Positions 27,185-35,313 of a stretch of DNA of 64,000 nucleotides are shown here, in pieces. The stretch is from Diaphorobacter caeni (lineage in GTDB: Bacteria; Pseudomonadota; Gammaproteobacteria; Burkholderiales; Burkholderiaceae_C). The position numbers and the translations under genes are program-made. The stretch covers positions 124,001-188,000 of the forward strand of contig NZ_JADKYZ010000006.1 of NCBI RefSeq assembly GCF_015354245.1, in the 5' to 3' direction. Each line of letters starts with the position of its first letter. Position 1 is the first letter of the stretch. Below the pieces are notes generated by a model that did not search any database, was not told where the DNA came from, and saw only the letters and a program-made list of their open reading frames with translations.

Positions 27185-28687
27185 ATGGCGAAAATTGTTT
27201 ACGGCGGTTTCCAGCATGAGACCAACACCTTTGCTCCCGATCTGGCGGACTGGGCTGCGTTCCAGGCCGGCGGCGGCTGGCCGGGAATGGTTTCGGGCGA
27301 CAAGCTCTGGGGCTCCATTCAGGGCTCCAACATTCCTGCGGCAGGCTTTGTGGAAAAGGCACTGGCAGCCGGCGATGAAGTCGTTCCCACCACCTGGTGT
27401 GCGGCGAGCCCTTCGGCTCATGTGGAGCGTGAAACCTACGAGCGCATCGCGCAGATGATCGTCGACGGCATTGCCGCGGCGCTTCCGGTGGATGCGGTCT
27501 ACCTCGACCTGCACGGCGCGATGGTGGCCCAGCATTTCGATGATGGCGAGGGCGAGTTGCTGCGCCGCGTGCGCGCGCTGGTGGGCGAGAAGGTGGCGAT
27601 CGTCGCCAGCCTCGATCTGCATGCCAACGTCACGATGCAGATGCTGCAGAGCGCGGATGTGCTGGTGGCCTACCGCACCTATCCCCACGTCGACATGTAC
27701 GACACCGGAGTGCGTGCCTACGAGTTGCTGACCCGACGCCTGAAGACGGGCAAACGGCCTGCGCTGGCGGTCAAGCGGCTGCCGTATCTGGTGCCCATTT
27801 GCTGGCAGTGCACCGACATTGAGCCGGCTCGCAGCCTGTATCGCCAGATGGAGCAGACCGAAACGGCGAACACGCATCTGTCGTTCGCCACAGGGTTCCC
27901 GGCGGCCGATTTTCCCGAGTGCTCGCCCGTGCTTTGGGCCTATGCCGACACAGAGGCAGAGGCCGAGGCGCTGCTCACGCCGGTCGCACAGGCAGCGCTC
28001 GATGCCGAGTCTCGCTTCGCGGGCAAGCTGTTTGCGCCCGAAGAAGCCGTTCGCTACGCACAGTCCCACGCGGGCAGCGGCAAGCCAACGATCATTGCCG
28101 ACGCCCAGGACAACCCCGGCGCGGGCAGCAATTCGGACTCCACCGGCATGCTGCGTGCGCTGGTCGCCTGCAAGGCCGTCAATGCCGCGATTGGCCTGAT
28201 CGTCGATGCGGAATCTGCAGCCAAGGCCCATCAGGCGGGCGAGGGCAACCGCGTGCGATTGGCGCTTGGCGGGAAATCCGGCATTGCGGACGATGCGCCC
28301 TTCGAGGCTGAGTTCGTGGTGGAGAAAATCTCGGATGGCAAGGTCAACGCGACGGGGCCGTACTACCGTGGCTTCCGGCTCGATCTCGGCCCGTCCGCCT
28401 GCTTGCGCATCGACGGAGTACGCATCGTCGTGGCGTCGCAGAAGGTGCAGATGGCCGATCAGGCGATGTTCCGCTTCGTGGGGATCGAGCCTACGGCGCA
28501 GGACATTCTGGTGGTGAAGAGCGCGGTGCACTTCCGTGCGGACTACACCCCCATCGGCCGCGAGATCATCGTCGCCGCGGCGCCTGGATCCATGCCGATG
28601 GTGCTGGAGAACCTTCCATGGACCAAGCTTGCTCCGGGTATTCGCATCGATCCCTGCGGCAAGGTGTTCGAACCCGTGGCCGCCTGA
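27185..28687 (+). CDS. M81 family metallopeptidase (MlrC/microcystinase C-like)
   Basis: 500 residues from the ATG at 27185 (AAGAGGACACC upstream). The family's N-terminal domain (formerly DUF1485) shows GGFQHETNTF, DLHGAMVAQHFDDGEGE and ASLDLHANVT, which carry zinc-binding and acidic residues; the C-terminal domain (DUF1485 C) has the DNPGAGSNSDSTGML stretch. MlrC hydrolyses linear peptides containing D-amino acids left from microcystin breakdown. As last gene of the dsdA-dpp operon it probably cleaves the imported compound, possibly freeing D-serine. It ends directly against the convergent LysR gene with no gap. Confidence 0.88.
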   Translation: MAKIVYGGFQHETNTFAPDLADWAAFQAGGGWPGMVSGDKLWGSIQGSNIPAAGFVEKALAAGDEVVPTTWCAASPSAHVERETYERIAQMIVDGIAAALPVDAVYLDLHGAMVAQHFDDGEGELLRRVRALVGEKVAIVASLDLHANVTMQMLQSADVLVAYRTYPHVDMYDTGVRAYELLTRRLKTGKRPALAVKRLPYLVPICWQCTDIEPARSLYRQMEQTETANTHLSFATGFPAADFPECSPVLWAYADTEAEAEALLTPVAQAALDAESRFAGKLFAPEEAVRYAQSHAGSGKPTIIADAQDNPGAGSNSDSTGMLRALVACKAVNAAIGLIVDAESAAKAHQAGEGNRVRLALGGKSGIADDAPFEAEFVVEKISDGKVNATGPYYRGFRLDLGPSACLRIDGVRIVVASQKVQMADQAMFRFVGIEPTAQDILVVKSAVHFRADYTPIGREIIVAAAPGSMPMVLENLPWTKLAPGIRIDPCGKVFEPVAA

Positions 28688-29635
28688 TCATTCCAGTATC
28701 AAATCCTGCCCGACCATCCCGCGCGCTATCAGTTGCTCGTCCCACGCGGGCGTGCGCTTGTAGGGCGCGGCGATGTGCTCGATGAAAAGGCGCAGCTTGA
28801 AGGCGTTGCGTGAGGTGTGGGGAAACACGGCGCTGAACCAGAAGGACGAGAGCTGGTAGTCGCTCAGCACCGGGGTGAGTTCACCGCTCAGCAGCGCCGG
28901 AGTGGCCACGAAGGTGGGCACGCAGACGATGCCCGAGCTTTCCAGCGCGAAGTCGCGCAGCAGGTGGACGCTGTTGGTGAGCAGCGAGGCGTCGAGATAG
29001 AGCGTGATCTGTTCGCCCGCGCGGTGGAAGGCCCAGCGGTCGCGCGAAGGGTAGCGTGAGTAGAGGCCGAGGCGGTGCTTGTGCAGGTCGCGCGGGTCGG
29101 TGGGCGTGCCGTTTTCCTTGAGGTATTTTTCGGTGGCGCAGAACAATCGGCGCACCGGAAACAGTTGCTTGGAGACCAGCTCCATCGACGCCGGCGGAAA
29201 GATCTGCAGCGCGCAATCGACGCCTGCCGCGACGGGATCGACCACCTCGTCGCTCACGCTCATCTCGAGGCGGATGTCGGGATAGGCGTCCTGAAAACTC
29301 TTGAGAACCGTGGCGAAGCGCCCGAGCACGAAACCGGTGAGCGCATGCACCCGCAGCACGCCGGACGGCGTGGCGCCGACGTCGCGCATCTGGTCGAAAA
29401 GATTCTGCGAGCGGTTGACGAGCTCGGTCGATTCGCGCACGAAAGCCTGTCCGATTTCGGTGAGCCGCACCAGCCGCGTGCTGCGGTGGAACAGCGGCGT
29501 TCCCACATGTTCCTCGAGCTGCTTGATGCGCGTGGTGACCACCGAGGGCGCGACCCGCAGCTGTCTGGCGGCCTCCGAGAAATTCTGGGTTTGCGCGACG
29601 CGGACAAAGGCTTCGATGTTCAGGAGCAGATCCAT
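28688..29635 (-). CDS. LysR family transcriptional regulator (probable regulator of hydroquinone genes)
   Basis: 315 residues with the CrgA/AaeR-style N-terminus (MDLLLNIEAFVRVAQTQNFSEAARQLRVAPSVVTTRIKQLEEHVG) and an effector domain that includes GIVCVPTFVATPALLSGEL. It is divergent from the hydroquinone dioxygenase genes, with a 271-base intergenic region containing a T-N11-A dyad at 29785-29807 and a second dyad at 29757-29771. Control of the catabolic cluster by an aromatic inducer is the simplest reading. Confidence 0.9.
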   Translation of the reverse strand: MDLLLNIEAFVRVAQTQNFSEAARQLRVAPSVVTTRIKQLEEHVGTPLFHRSTRLVRLTEIGQAFVRESTELVNRSQNLFDQMRDVGATPSGVLRVHALTGFVLGRFATVLKSFQDAYPDIRLEMSVSDEVVDPVAAGVDCALQIFPPASMELVSKQLFPVRRLFCATEKYLKENGTPTDPRDLHKHRLGLYSRYPSRDRWAFHRAGEQITLYLDASLLTNSVHLLRDFALESSGIVCVPTFVATPALLSGELTPVLSDYQLSSFWFSAVFPHTSRNAFKLRLFIEHIAAPYKRTPAWDEQLIARGMVGQDLILE

Positions 29636-29756
29636 TGGCGGGTGTTCCGTGGCCGGGTTTCAGGGTGCGGTGCAACATGAGTCGTGATGCGCACCCGAAT
29701 GTGCGTCAACGTGTTTCTTGAACCGCCCAACAGGCCAGAGGATTGCCTGTATCTCT

Positions 29757-29771
29757 CCTAGAACGACTAGG
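29757..29771. promoter_or_regulatory. CCTAG-N5-CTAGG dyad upstream of hapC
   Basis: Perfect 5-bp inverted repeat with a five-base spacer, 14 bases upstream of the second dyad, in the divergent region between the LysR gene and hapC. Possibly the second half of a LysR tetramer site. Confidence 0.4.
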
Positions 29772-29784
29772 GATAGTACCTACC

Positions 29785-29807
29785 ATTGTTCGGAAACACA
29801 GAACAAT
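29785..29807. promoter_or_regulatory. LysR-type operator (ATTGTTC-N9-GAACAAT) upstream of hapC
   Basis: Perfect 7-bp inverted repeat with a nine-base spacer containing the LysR T-N11-A pattern (TTC-N9-GAA core). It lies 100 bases before the hapC start and faces the divergent LysR gene. Confidence 0.6.
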
Positions 29808-29906
29808 GCAGTGCCGTTTTGGTGTATTCACCGCATGTTCGATCCTCCCTACATTGCAGTCAAGCGCAACGCTTCTTTGATACCAGCAACGCAAGGAGAC
29901 ATCGAA

Positions 29907-30416
29907 ATGAGCAGCAGCCAGTACACCACCAAGTTCGGTTCCCTGAACTCCTACGAGAAGGGCCGTGTCGAGAACATCACCGACGACGTCCGCAACTACG
30001 CCTTCTCGAACTGCTTCGAGATCGCGGGCCAGTCCAAGCCCTGGGAAAAGGTGGTCTTCGGCCAGAACCAGATCTACGTGCTGGAGACCATCCGCGCCGA
30101 AGGCAACTCGCCCTGGTACACCTGCGCTCATGACGAGTTCGTGCTGTCGATGGATGGCGACATGGAGATCCATCTGGTGCAGCTCCAAGGTGAACAGATC
30201 GTCGCAGATGTCGAGAAGAACGGCACCGTTCTCGTGAAGGGCGAGCCGCAGGGCAAGAAGATGGGCTGGATGAAGCTGGGGCGTGGCCACCAGGCGCTGC
30301 TGCCCAAGAACACGGCCTACCAGATCCGCACGACCAAGCCCGGCGTCGCGATCCTGCAGACCTGCAAGGGCGAGCTCTCTATCGAGCGCTGGCACGACAT
30401 CTGCCAGCTCACCTGA
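29907..30416 (+). CDS. hapC: Hydroquinone 1,2-dioxygenase, small subunit
   Basis: 169 residues from the ATG at 29907 (GCAAGGAGACATCGAA upstream); open frame before it has no support. The size and the fixed pairing with the gene at 30471 match the small subunit of the HapCD/PnpCD-type Fe(II) hydroquinone dioxygenases (about 18 kDa). The protein is a cupin-like barrel (WYTCAHDEFVLSMDGDMEIHLVQL, LGRGHQALLPKNTAYQIR) probably without a complete metal site, since the iron is held by the large subunit. The enzyme opens the hydroquinone ring to 4-hydroxymuconic semialdehyde. Confidence 0.85.
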   Translation: MSSSQYTTKFGSLNSYEKGRVENITDDVRNYAFSNCFEIAGQSKPWEKVVFGQNQIYVLETIRAEGNSPWYTCAHDEFVLSMDGDMEIHLVQLQGEQIVADVEKNGTVLVKGEPQGKKMGWMKLGRGHQALLPKNTAYQIRTTKPGVAILQTCKGELSIERWHDICQLT

Positions 30417-30470
30417 TCGACGTCCTTCATCCGCATCCGCATCACATTCATCGCCTCAAGGAGACACACC

Positions 30471-31478
30471 ATGAACACCGTAGCGCAAGCCCGCAAGACA
30501 TCGGCGGCAGACCCTTCGCAAGACCTCGGCTACTGCACCTTCCAGCTGGGCTCGTTCGGCTTTCGCCGCGATGAGTATTTCGTTCACATCACCTGGACCA
30601 CGCGGGACGGCCGTCCGCTCTCGCACACCATGGATATCGGCAACTTTCTGCGTGCGCTGATGCGTGACGTGGCCTGGGGCTTCTTCTACGGCGGCGTGAA
30701 TTTTGACGACGTGATCGGCACGGTGAACCACTACAAGTCGGTGGACATGCAGGCCGGCGCGTTCAACGAGACCATGAAGGAATCGGGTGTCGATCTGCTG
30801 GAGAACTTCCCGGTGGACCAGATCCGCGACGTGTTCGAGAAGATGCTCGACGACTGGACCAACGAAGGCTTCGATCCGTTCGCCGCGCCGCTGGAAACCG
30901 GCTCGCCCTACGGCCGCAAGCATGGCAACAACACGGCGGCGGTGACGCGTGCCCGCGAACTCGCCAAGCGCTGCGTGGGTCTCAAGGACGACCTCAAGCT
31001 GCGCTCGGACGAACGCGGCGCGCCGGTCAACCGCAGCTTCGCCGACGTGCCCCAGAACGAGCCCGAGCTGCATCCCGAGCCCGGCTTCGAGAACGAGGTC
31101 CACGCGTTCAACCTGTTCGCCTTCCTGAGCCGCTCGCAGGTCACGTGGAACCCCTCGTTCACCAGCGTCGTCAAGCACAGCTACATGTGCCCGACGACCG
31201 AAGAGCACATCCTGCCGATCCTGCATTCCAATGACCGCGTGGAGTGGTTCTTCCAGATGAGCGACGAGATCCAGTGGAACTGCTCGGACAAGAACACCGG
31301 CAAGCCGCTGGCCCGCGTGATCATGAAGGCAGGCGACATCGCCGCCATGCCCGCCTACTGCCGCCACCAGGGCTTCAGCCCCAAGCGCTCGATGCTGCTG
31401 GTGTGGGAGAACGGCTCGCCGAATCTGGTCTACGAAATCCAGAAGGGCGACGCGCCGGAGATCCCGGTGCAGTTCTGA
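30471..31478 (+). CDS. hapD: Hydroquinone 1,2-dioxygenase, large (catalytic) subunit
   Basis: 335 residues, matching the roughly 38 kDa large subunit of HapCD/PnpCD. The iron site described for Pseudomonas PnpCD (His, Asn, Glu, His, which I recall as 256/258/262/303) is reproduced with constant offset as H252, N254 and E258 (LHSNDRVEWF) and H299 (YCRHQGF). The enzyme is a heterotetramer using O2 to cleave unsubstituted or substituted hydroquinone next to a hydroxyl. AAGGAGACACACC precedes the ATG, 54 bases after the small subunit gene. This is a strong match for a small family. Confidence 0.88.
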   Translation: MNTVAQARKTSAADPSQDLGYCTFQLGSFGFRRDEYFVHITWTTRDGRPLSHTMDIGNFLRALMRDVAWGFFYGGVNFDDVIGTVNHYKSVDMQAGAFNETMKESGVDLLENFPVDQIRDVFEKMLDDWTNEGFDPFAAPLETGSPYGRKHGNNTAAVTRARELAKRCVGLKDDLKLRSDERGAPVNRSFADVPQNEPELHPEPGFENEVHAFNLFAFLSRSQVTWNPSFTSVVKHSYMCPTTEEHILPILHSNDRVEWFFQMSDEIQWNCSDKNTGKPLARVIMKAGDIAAMPAYCRHQGFSPKRSMLLVWENGSPNLVYEIQKGDAPEIPVQF

Positions 31479-31572
31479 GCGGCGCAGGCTCAGCTCGTTC
31501 TTTTCTCATCCTTTTTCTTTGAAATCTTTCGGGTCGGCGCGCCGCGCGCTCGACTCTGGCCGGAGGCTTGTC

Positions 31573-33084
31573 ATGAATACCGCTACCCACGCTGAAACCG
31601 CAGCATTCGATCAGAAGTCCATTCGCCACCAACTGTTCATCAACGGCCAGTTCGTGGATGCGGAATCGGGCGAGACGCTGCCCACGCTCAACCCGCACGA
31701 CAACACGCCCATCGCCAACGTGGCCATGGCCGGCAAGGCCGATGTGGACAAGGCGGTGCAGGCCGCGCAGGCGGCGTTCCCTGCATGGAGCCATATGGCC
31801 GCGTCCGACCGTGGCCGCGTGTTGCTGCGTCTGGCCGATCTCGTTGAAAAGCATTCGGAAGAACTGGCCTGGCTGGAGACGCTCGACACCGGCCATCCCA
31901 TCCGCGACTCGCGTGGCCTCGACGTGCCGCGCACCGCCGCCAACTTCCGCTATTTCGGCGGCATGGCCGACAAGCTGCAGGGCGACCAGATTCCGGTCGA
32001 GGCGGGCTTTCTGAACTACACGCTGCGCGAGCCCATCGGCGTGGTGGGGCAGGTCGTTCCGTGGAACTTCCCGCTGATGTTCACCAGCTGGAAGCTGGGC
32101 CCTGCGCTGGCCGCGGGCAACTGCGTGGTGCTCAAGCCCGCCGAGATCACGCCGCTGACTTCGCTGCGCATCGCCGAGCTGCTGTCCGAAGCAGGTCTGC
32201 CCGACGGCGTGGTCAACGTGCTGCCGGGCCTGGGCAGCGTGGCGGGTCAGTACATCGCCGAGCATCAGGACATCGGCAAGATCGCCTTCACCGGCAGCAC
32301 CGCCACCGGCCAGCGCATCGTGCAGGCCAGCGCGGGCAATCTCAAGAAGATCCAGCTCGAGCTCGGCGGCAAGGGCGCGAACATCGTGTTCGAGGACGCC
32401 AACCTGAACGCGGCGGTCAACGGCGCGGCCTGGGCGATCTTCCACAACCAGGGCCAGGCCTGCATCGCCGGTTCGCGACTGGTGCTGCACGAGCGCATCG
32501 CGGACGAGTTTCTCGAGCGCTTCGTGGCGCTGGCCAAGAGCGTGCGTCTGGGCAATCCGCTTGACGCGAACACCGAGATGGGACCGCTCACCAGCGCGCT
32601 GCACCGCGACCGCGTGCTCGGCTATGTGGACGTGGCGCGCGAGCAGGGTGGCGAGATCCTGAGCGGCGGAAAGGCCCCGGGCGGCGCGCTCGCGTCGGGC
32701 TGCTACGTGGAGCCGACCGTGGTGCGCGTGAAGAGCTGGCGCGACCGCATCGCGCAGGAAGAAGTCTTTGGCCCGTTCGTCACGGTGATCACCTTCAAGG
32801 ACGACGAGGAAGCCCTGCAGATCGCCAACGGCACGGAATACGGCCTCGGCGCGGGTCTGTGGACCAACAACCTGCAGCGCGCCCACAAGTTCGCCCGCGA
32901 AATGCACGCCGGCATGGTGTGGATCAACAGCTACAAGCGCGTCAATCCCGCATCGCCGTTCGGCGGCGTCGGCAAGTCGGGCTACGGCCGCGAAATGGGC
33001 TTCGAGGCAATGCGTGAGTACACCCAGGTCAAGAGCGTCTGGGTGAATGTGGATGCGGTCATTCCTCCGCATTTCAAGCGCTGA
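31573..33084 (+). CDS. hapE: Aldehyde dehydrogenase, probable 4-hydroxymuconic semialdehyde dehydrogenase
   Basis: 503 residues from the ATG at 31573 (CGGAGGCTTGTC upstream). Canonical motifs: VPWNFPLM, LELGGKGANIVFEDA with the general base glutamate, catalytic C297 in FHNQGQACIAGSR, and EEVFGPFVTVI. Position directly after the hydroquinone dioxygenase subunits and before maleylacetate reductase fits oxidation of 4-hydroxymuconic semialdehyde to maleylacetate with NAD(P)+. The step is inferred from order; the sequence alone says only aldehyde dehydrogenase. Confidence 0.87.
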   Translation: MNTATHAETAAFDQKSIRHQLFINGQFVDAESGETLPTLNPHDNTPIANVAMAGKADVDKAVQAAQAAFPAWSHMAASDRGRVLLRLADLVEKHSEELAWLETLDTGHPIRDSRGLDVPRTAANFRYFGGMADKLQGDQIPVEAGFLNYTLREPIGVVGQVVPWNFPLMFTSWKLGPALAAGNCVVLKPAEITPLTSLRIAELLSEAGLPDGVVNVLPGLGSVAGQYIAEHQDIGKIAFTGSTATGQRIVQASAGNLKKIQLELGGKGANIVFEDANLNAAVNGAAWAIFHNQGQACIAGSRLVLHERIADEFLERFVALAKSVRLGNPLDANTEMGPLTSALHRDRVLGYVDVAREQGGEILSGGKAPGGALASGCYVEPTVVRVKSWRDRIAQEEVFGPFVTVITFKDDEEALQIANGTEYGLGAGLWTNNLQRAHKFAREMHAGMVWINSYKRVNPASPFGGVGKSGYGREMGFEAMREYTQVKSVWVNVDAVIPPHFKR

Positions 33085-33145
33085 ACGGCGGCGTTCGCCA
33101 CAACGCGAAGGCCATGAACCCAACGGGGATGCAAGGAGACACAAC

Positions 33146-34144
33146 ATGAAGACGACGAGCACACAGACAATCCACCGCGGCCACGCTGCCCTCAAGTGGA
33201 GCATCGCCAGCGCCGCCATGCTCTGCGCCTCGGCCGCGATGGCGCAGAACTGGCCCGACAAGCCGGTCCACCTGATCGTCGCATTCCCGCCCGGCGGAAT
33301 CGTGGACACCGTCGCCCGTCAGCTGCAGCCCAAGCTGCAGAGCGCACTCGGCCAGCCGGTGATCGTGGAAAACCGTGCCGGTGCGGGCGGCACGGTGGGC
33401 GCGGCGGAGGTGGCTCGCGCCACGCCCGACGGCTACAAGCTGCTCATGGTGTTCGACAGCTACGCCACCTATTCGCTGACCTATCCCAAGCTCACCTTCA
33501 ACCCCGCGAAGGACCTCACGCCGGTCACGCAGATCGCACGCAATCCGCTGATCCTCGTGGTCAATCCACAGGTCAAGGCCCAGAGCGTCAAGGACCTCGT
33601 CGCGCTCTCCAAGGCCGATCCCAAGGCGCTGAACTACGCGAGCGTCGGCGCGGGCTCGAGCAATCACCTGACGGCCGAGCTGTTCAAGTCGGTCTCGGGC
33701 ATGCAGGCCATGCACGTGCCCTACAAGGGCGGCGGCCCGGCCATGCAGGATCTGCTTGGCGGTCAAGTGCAGATGATGTTTCTCTCCGCCGTGCTCGCAC
33801 AGCCGCATGTGCAGGGCGGCAAGCTGCGCGCGGTGGCGCAGACCGGCTCGCAGCGCGTGGCCGCGTTCGCTTCGGTGCCCACGGTGGCCGAGAGCGGCTA
33901 TCCGGGCTTCGACGTGAACTCCTGGGTTGGTCTGCTCGCACCCGCCGCCACGCCCAAGCCGGTGGTCGAGCGCCTGAACAAGGAAATCCGCGCCATCGTG
34001 CAGGACCCGGCTTTCTCCGCGCGTCTGCAGGAGCAGGGCCTGAGCGGCATCGGCAACACGCCCGAGCAGTTCGCCAAGGCGCTGGAAGCGGAGAACAAGC
34101 AGTGGACCCAGCTGGTGCGCGAGCGTCAGTTGAGCATGGACTGA
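33146..34144 (+). CDS. Bug/TctC family periplasmic solute receptor
   Basis: 332 residues from the ATG at 33146 (GCAAGGAGACACAAC upstream), with signal peptide to about AAMAQ and the hallmark VHLIVAFPPGGIVDTVAR and ENRAGAGGT. It lies between the semialdehyde dehydrogenase and maleylacetate reductase genes, so its ligand is probably a precursor entering the hydroquinone route. No TctA/TctB membrane genes are nearby. Confidence 0.9.
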   Translation: MKTTSTQTIHRGHAALKWSIASAAMLCASAAMAQNWPDKPVHLIVAFPPGGIVDTVARQLQPKLQSALGQPVIVENRAGAGGTVGAAEVARATPDGYKLLMVFDSYATYSLTYPKLTFNPAKDLTPVTQIARNPLILVVNPQVKAQSVKDLVALSKADPKALNYASVGAGSSNHLTAELFKSVSGMQAMHVPYKGGGPAMQDLLGGQVQMMFLSAVLAQPHVQGGKLRAVAQTGSQRVAAFASVPTVAESGYPGFDVNSWVGLLAPAATPKPVVERLNKEIRAIVQDPAFSARLQEQGLSGIGNTPEQFAKALEAENKQWTQLVRERQLSMD

Positions 34145-34180
34145 GCCTTCTCTTCAAAAAATCACATCAAGGAGCCAGCC

Positions 34181-35269
34181 ATGTCGGATCGCGATTTTGT
34201 TTTCAACGGCGTTGCCCAGCGCGTGCGTTTTGCGGCGGGCAGCATCGATTCCTTGAGAGCCGAGGTGCAGCAGCTCGGTGCCAAACGCGCCATGGTGCTG
34301 TGCACGCCCGAGCAGCGGGCGCTCGCCGAGGACGTGGCCACGCGGCTGGGCGAGCTGGCGGTGACGGTGTACGACAAGGCCGTCATGCATGTGCCGATGG
34401 AGACCGCCCGCGCCGCGCAGGAGTTGGCACGCCAACTCGGTGCCGATTGCGCGGTGGCCGTGGGCGGCGGCTCGACGATCGGTCTGGGCAAGGCCATCGC
34501 GCTCGATTCCGGCCTGCCGATCATCGCGATTCCCACGACCTATGCCGGTTCTGAAATGACGCCGATCTTCGGATTGACCGAAGGCGGCGTCAAACGCACC
34601 GGCAAGGACGTGCGCGTGCTGCCCAAAACAGTGATCTACGATCCGCTGCTCACATTGAGACTGCCGGTGGGCATGTCGGTCACGAGCGCCATCAACGCGC
34701 TCGCCCATGCTGCCGAGAGTCTGTATGCGGCGGATGGCAATCCGGTCATGGACCTGATGGCCGAGGAGGGCATCCGCTCCATCGCCCGCGCCGTGCCGGT
34801 GATCACCCAGGACGCCGCCAACCTGAGCGCACGCGAAGACGCGCTCAAGGGCGCGTGGCTGTGCGGCGCGGTGCTCGGCAATGTGGGCATGGGTCTGCAC
34901 CACAAGCTCTGCCACACGCTGGGCGGCACCTTCAACCTGCCGCATGCCCCCGTGCACACCGTGGTGCTGGCGCATGCGCTGGCCTACAACAGCGCGGCCG
35001 CGCCGGACGCCATGCGGCGCATTGCCCGCGCCATGGGCGTGAGCGAGGCGGAGGCGAACCGTCCGCTCGCCGCCGCGCAGGCCGTGTTCGATCTGGCCGC
35101 CGCCAACGGCGCACCGACCGCGCTCAAGGACATCGGCATGCAGCGCGCCGACCTGGGCCGTGCCCGCGATCTCGCCCTGCAGAGCCAGTACCCGAATCCT
35201 CGCCCGCTCGAAGCGAACGCCATCGACGCGCTGCTGGAGAACGCGTTTGAAGGCCGCCGGCCAGGTTGA
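34181..35269 (+). CDS. hapF: Maleylacetate reductase
   Basis: 362 residues of the iron-containing alcohol dehydrogenase superfamily: nucleotide loop AVAVGGGSTIGLGKAIA (GGGST at 95-99), IPTTYAGSEMTPIFGLTE, and the C-terminal HHKLCHTLGGTFNLPHAPVHTVVLAH block typical of maleylacetate reductases, which keep the histidines but have an altered metal site. It reduces maleylacetate to 3-oxoadipate with NAD(P)H, the common exit from both the hydroquinone and hydroxyquinol branches encoded here. AAGGAGCCAGCC precedes the ATG. Confidence 0.9.
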   Translation: MSDRDFVFNGVAQRVRFAAGSIDSLRAEVQQLGAKRAMVLCTPEQRALAEDVATRLGELAVTVYDKAVMHVPMETARAAQELARQLGADCAVAVGGGSTIGLGKAIALDSGLPIIAIPTTYAGSEMTPIFGLTEGGVKRTGKDVRVLPKTVIYDPLLTLRLPVGMSVTSAINALAHAAESLYAADGNPVMDLMAEEGIRSIARAVPVITQDAANLSAREDALKGAWLCGAVLGNVGMGLHHKLCHTLGGTFNLPHAPVHTVVLAHALAYNSAAAPDAMRRIARAMGVSEAEANRPLAAAQAVFDLAAANGAPTALKDIGMQRADLGRARDLALQSQYPNPRPLEANAIDALLENAFEGRRPG

Positions 35270-35313
35270 TCCATCTCTCATCGACAGCGTTCAAAAACCA
35301 TCAGGAGACCCAC

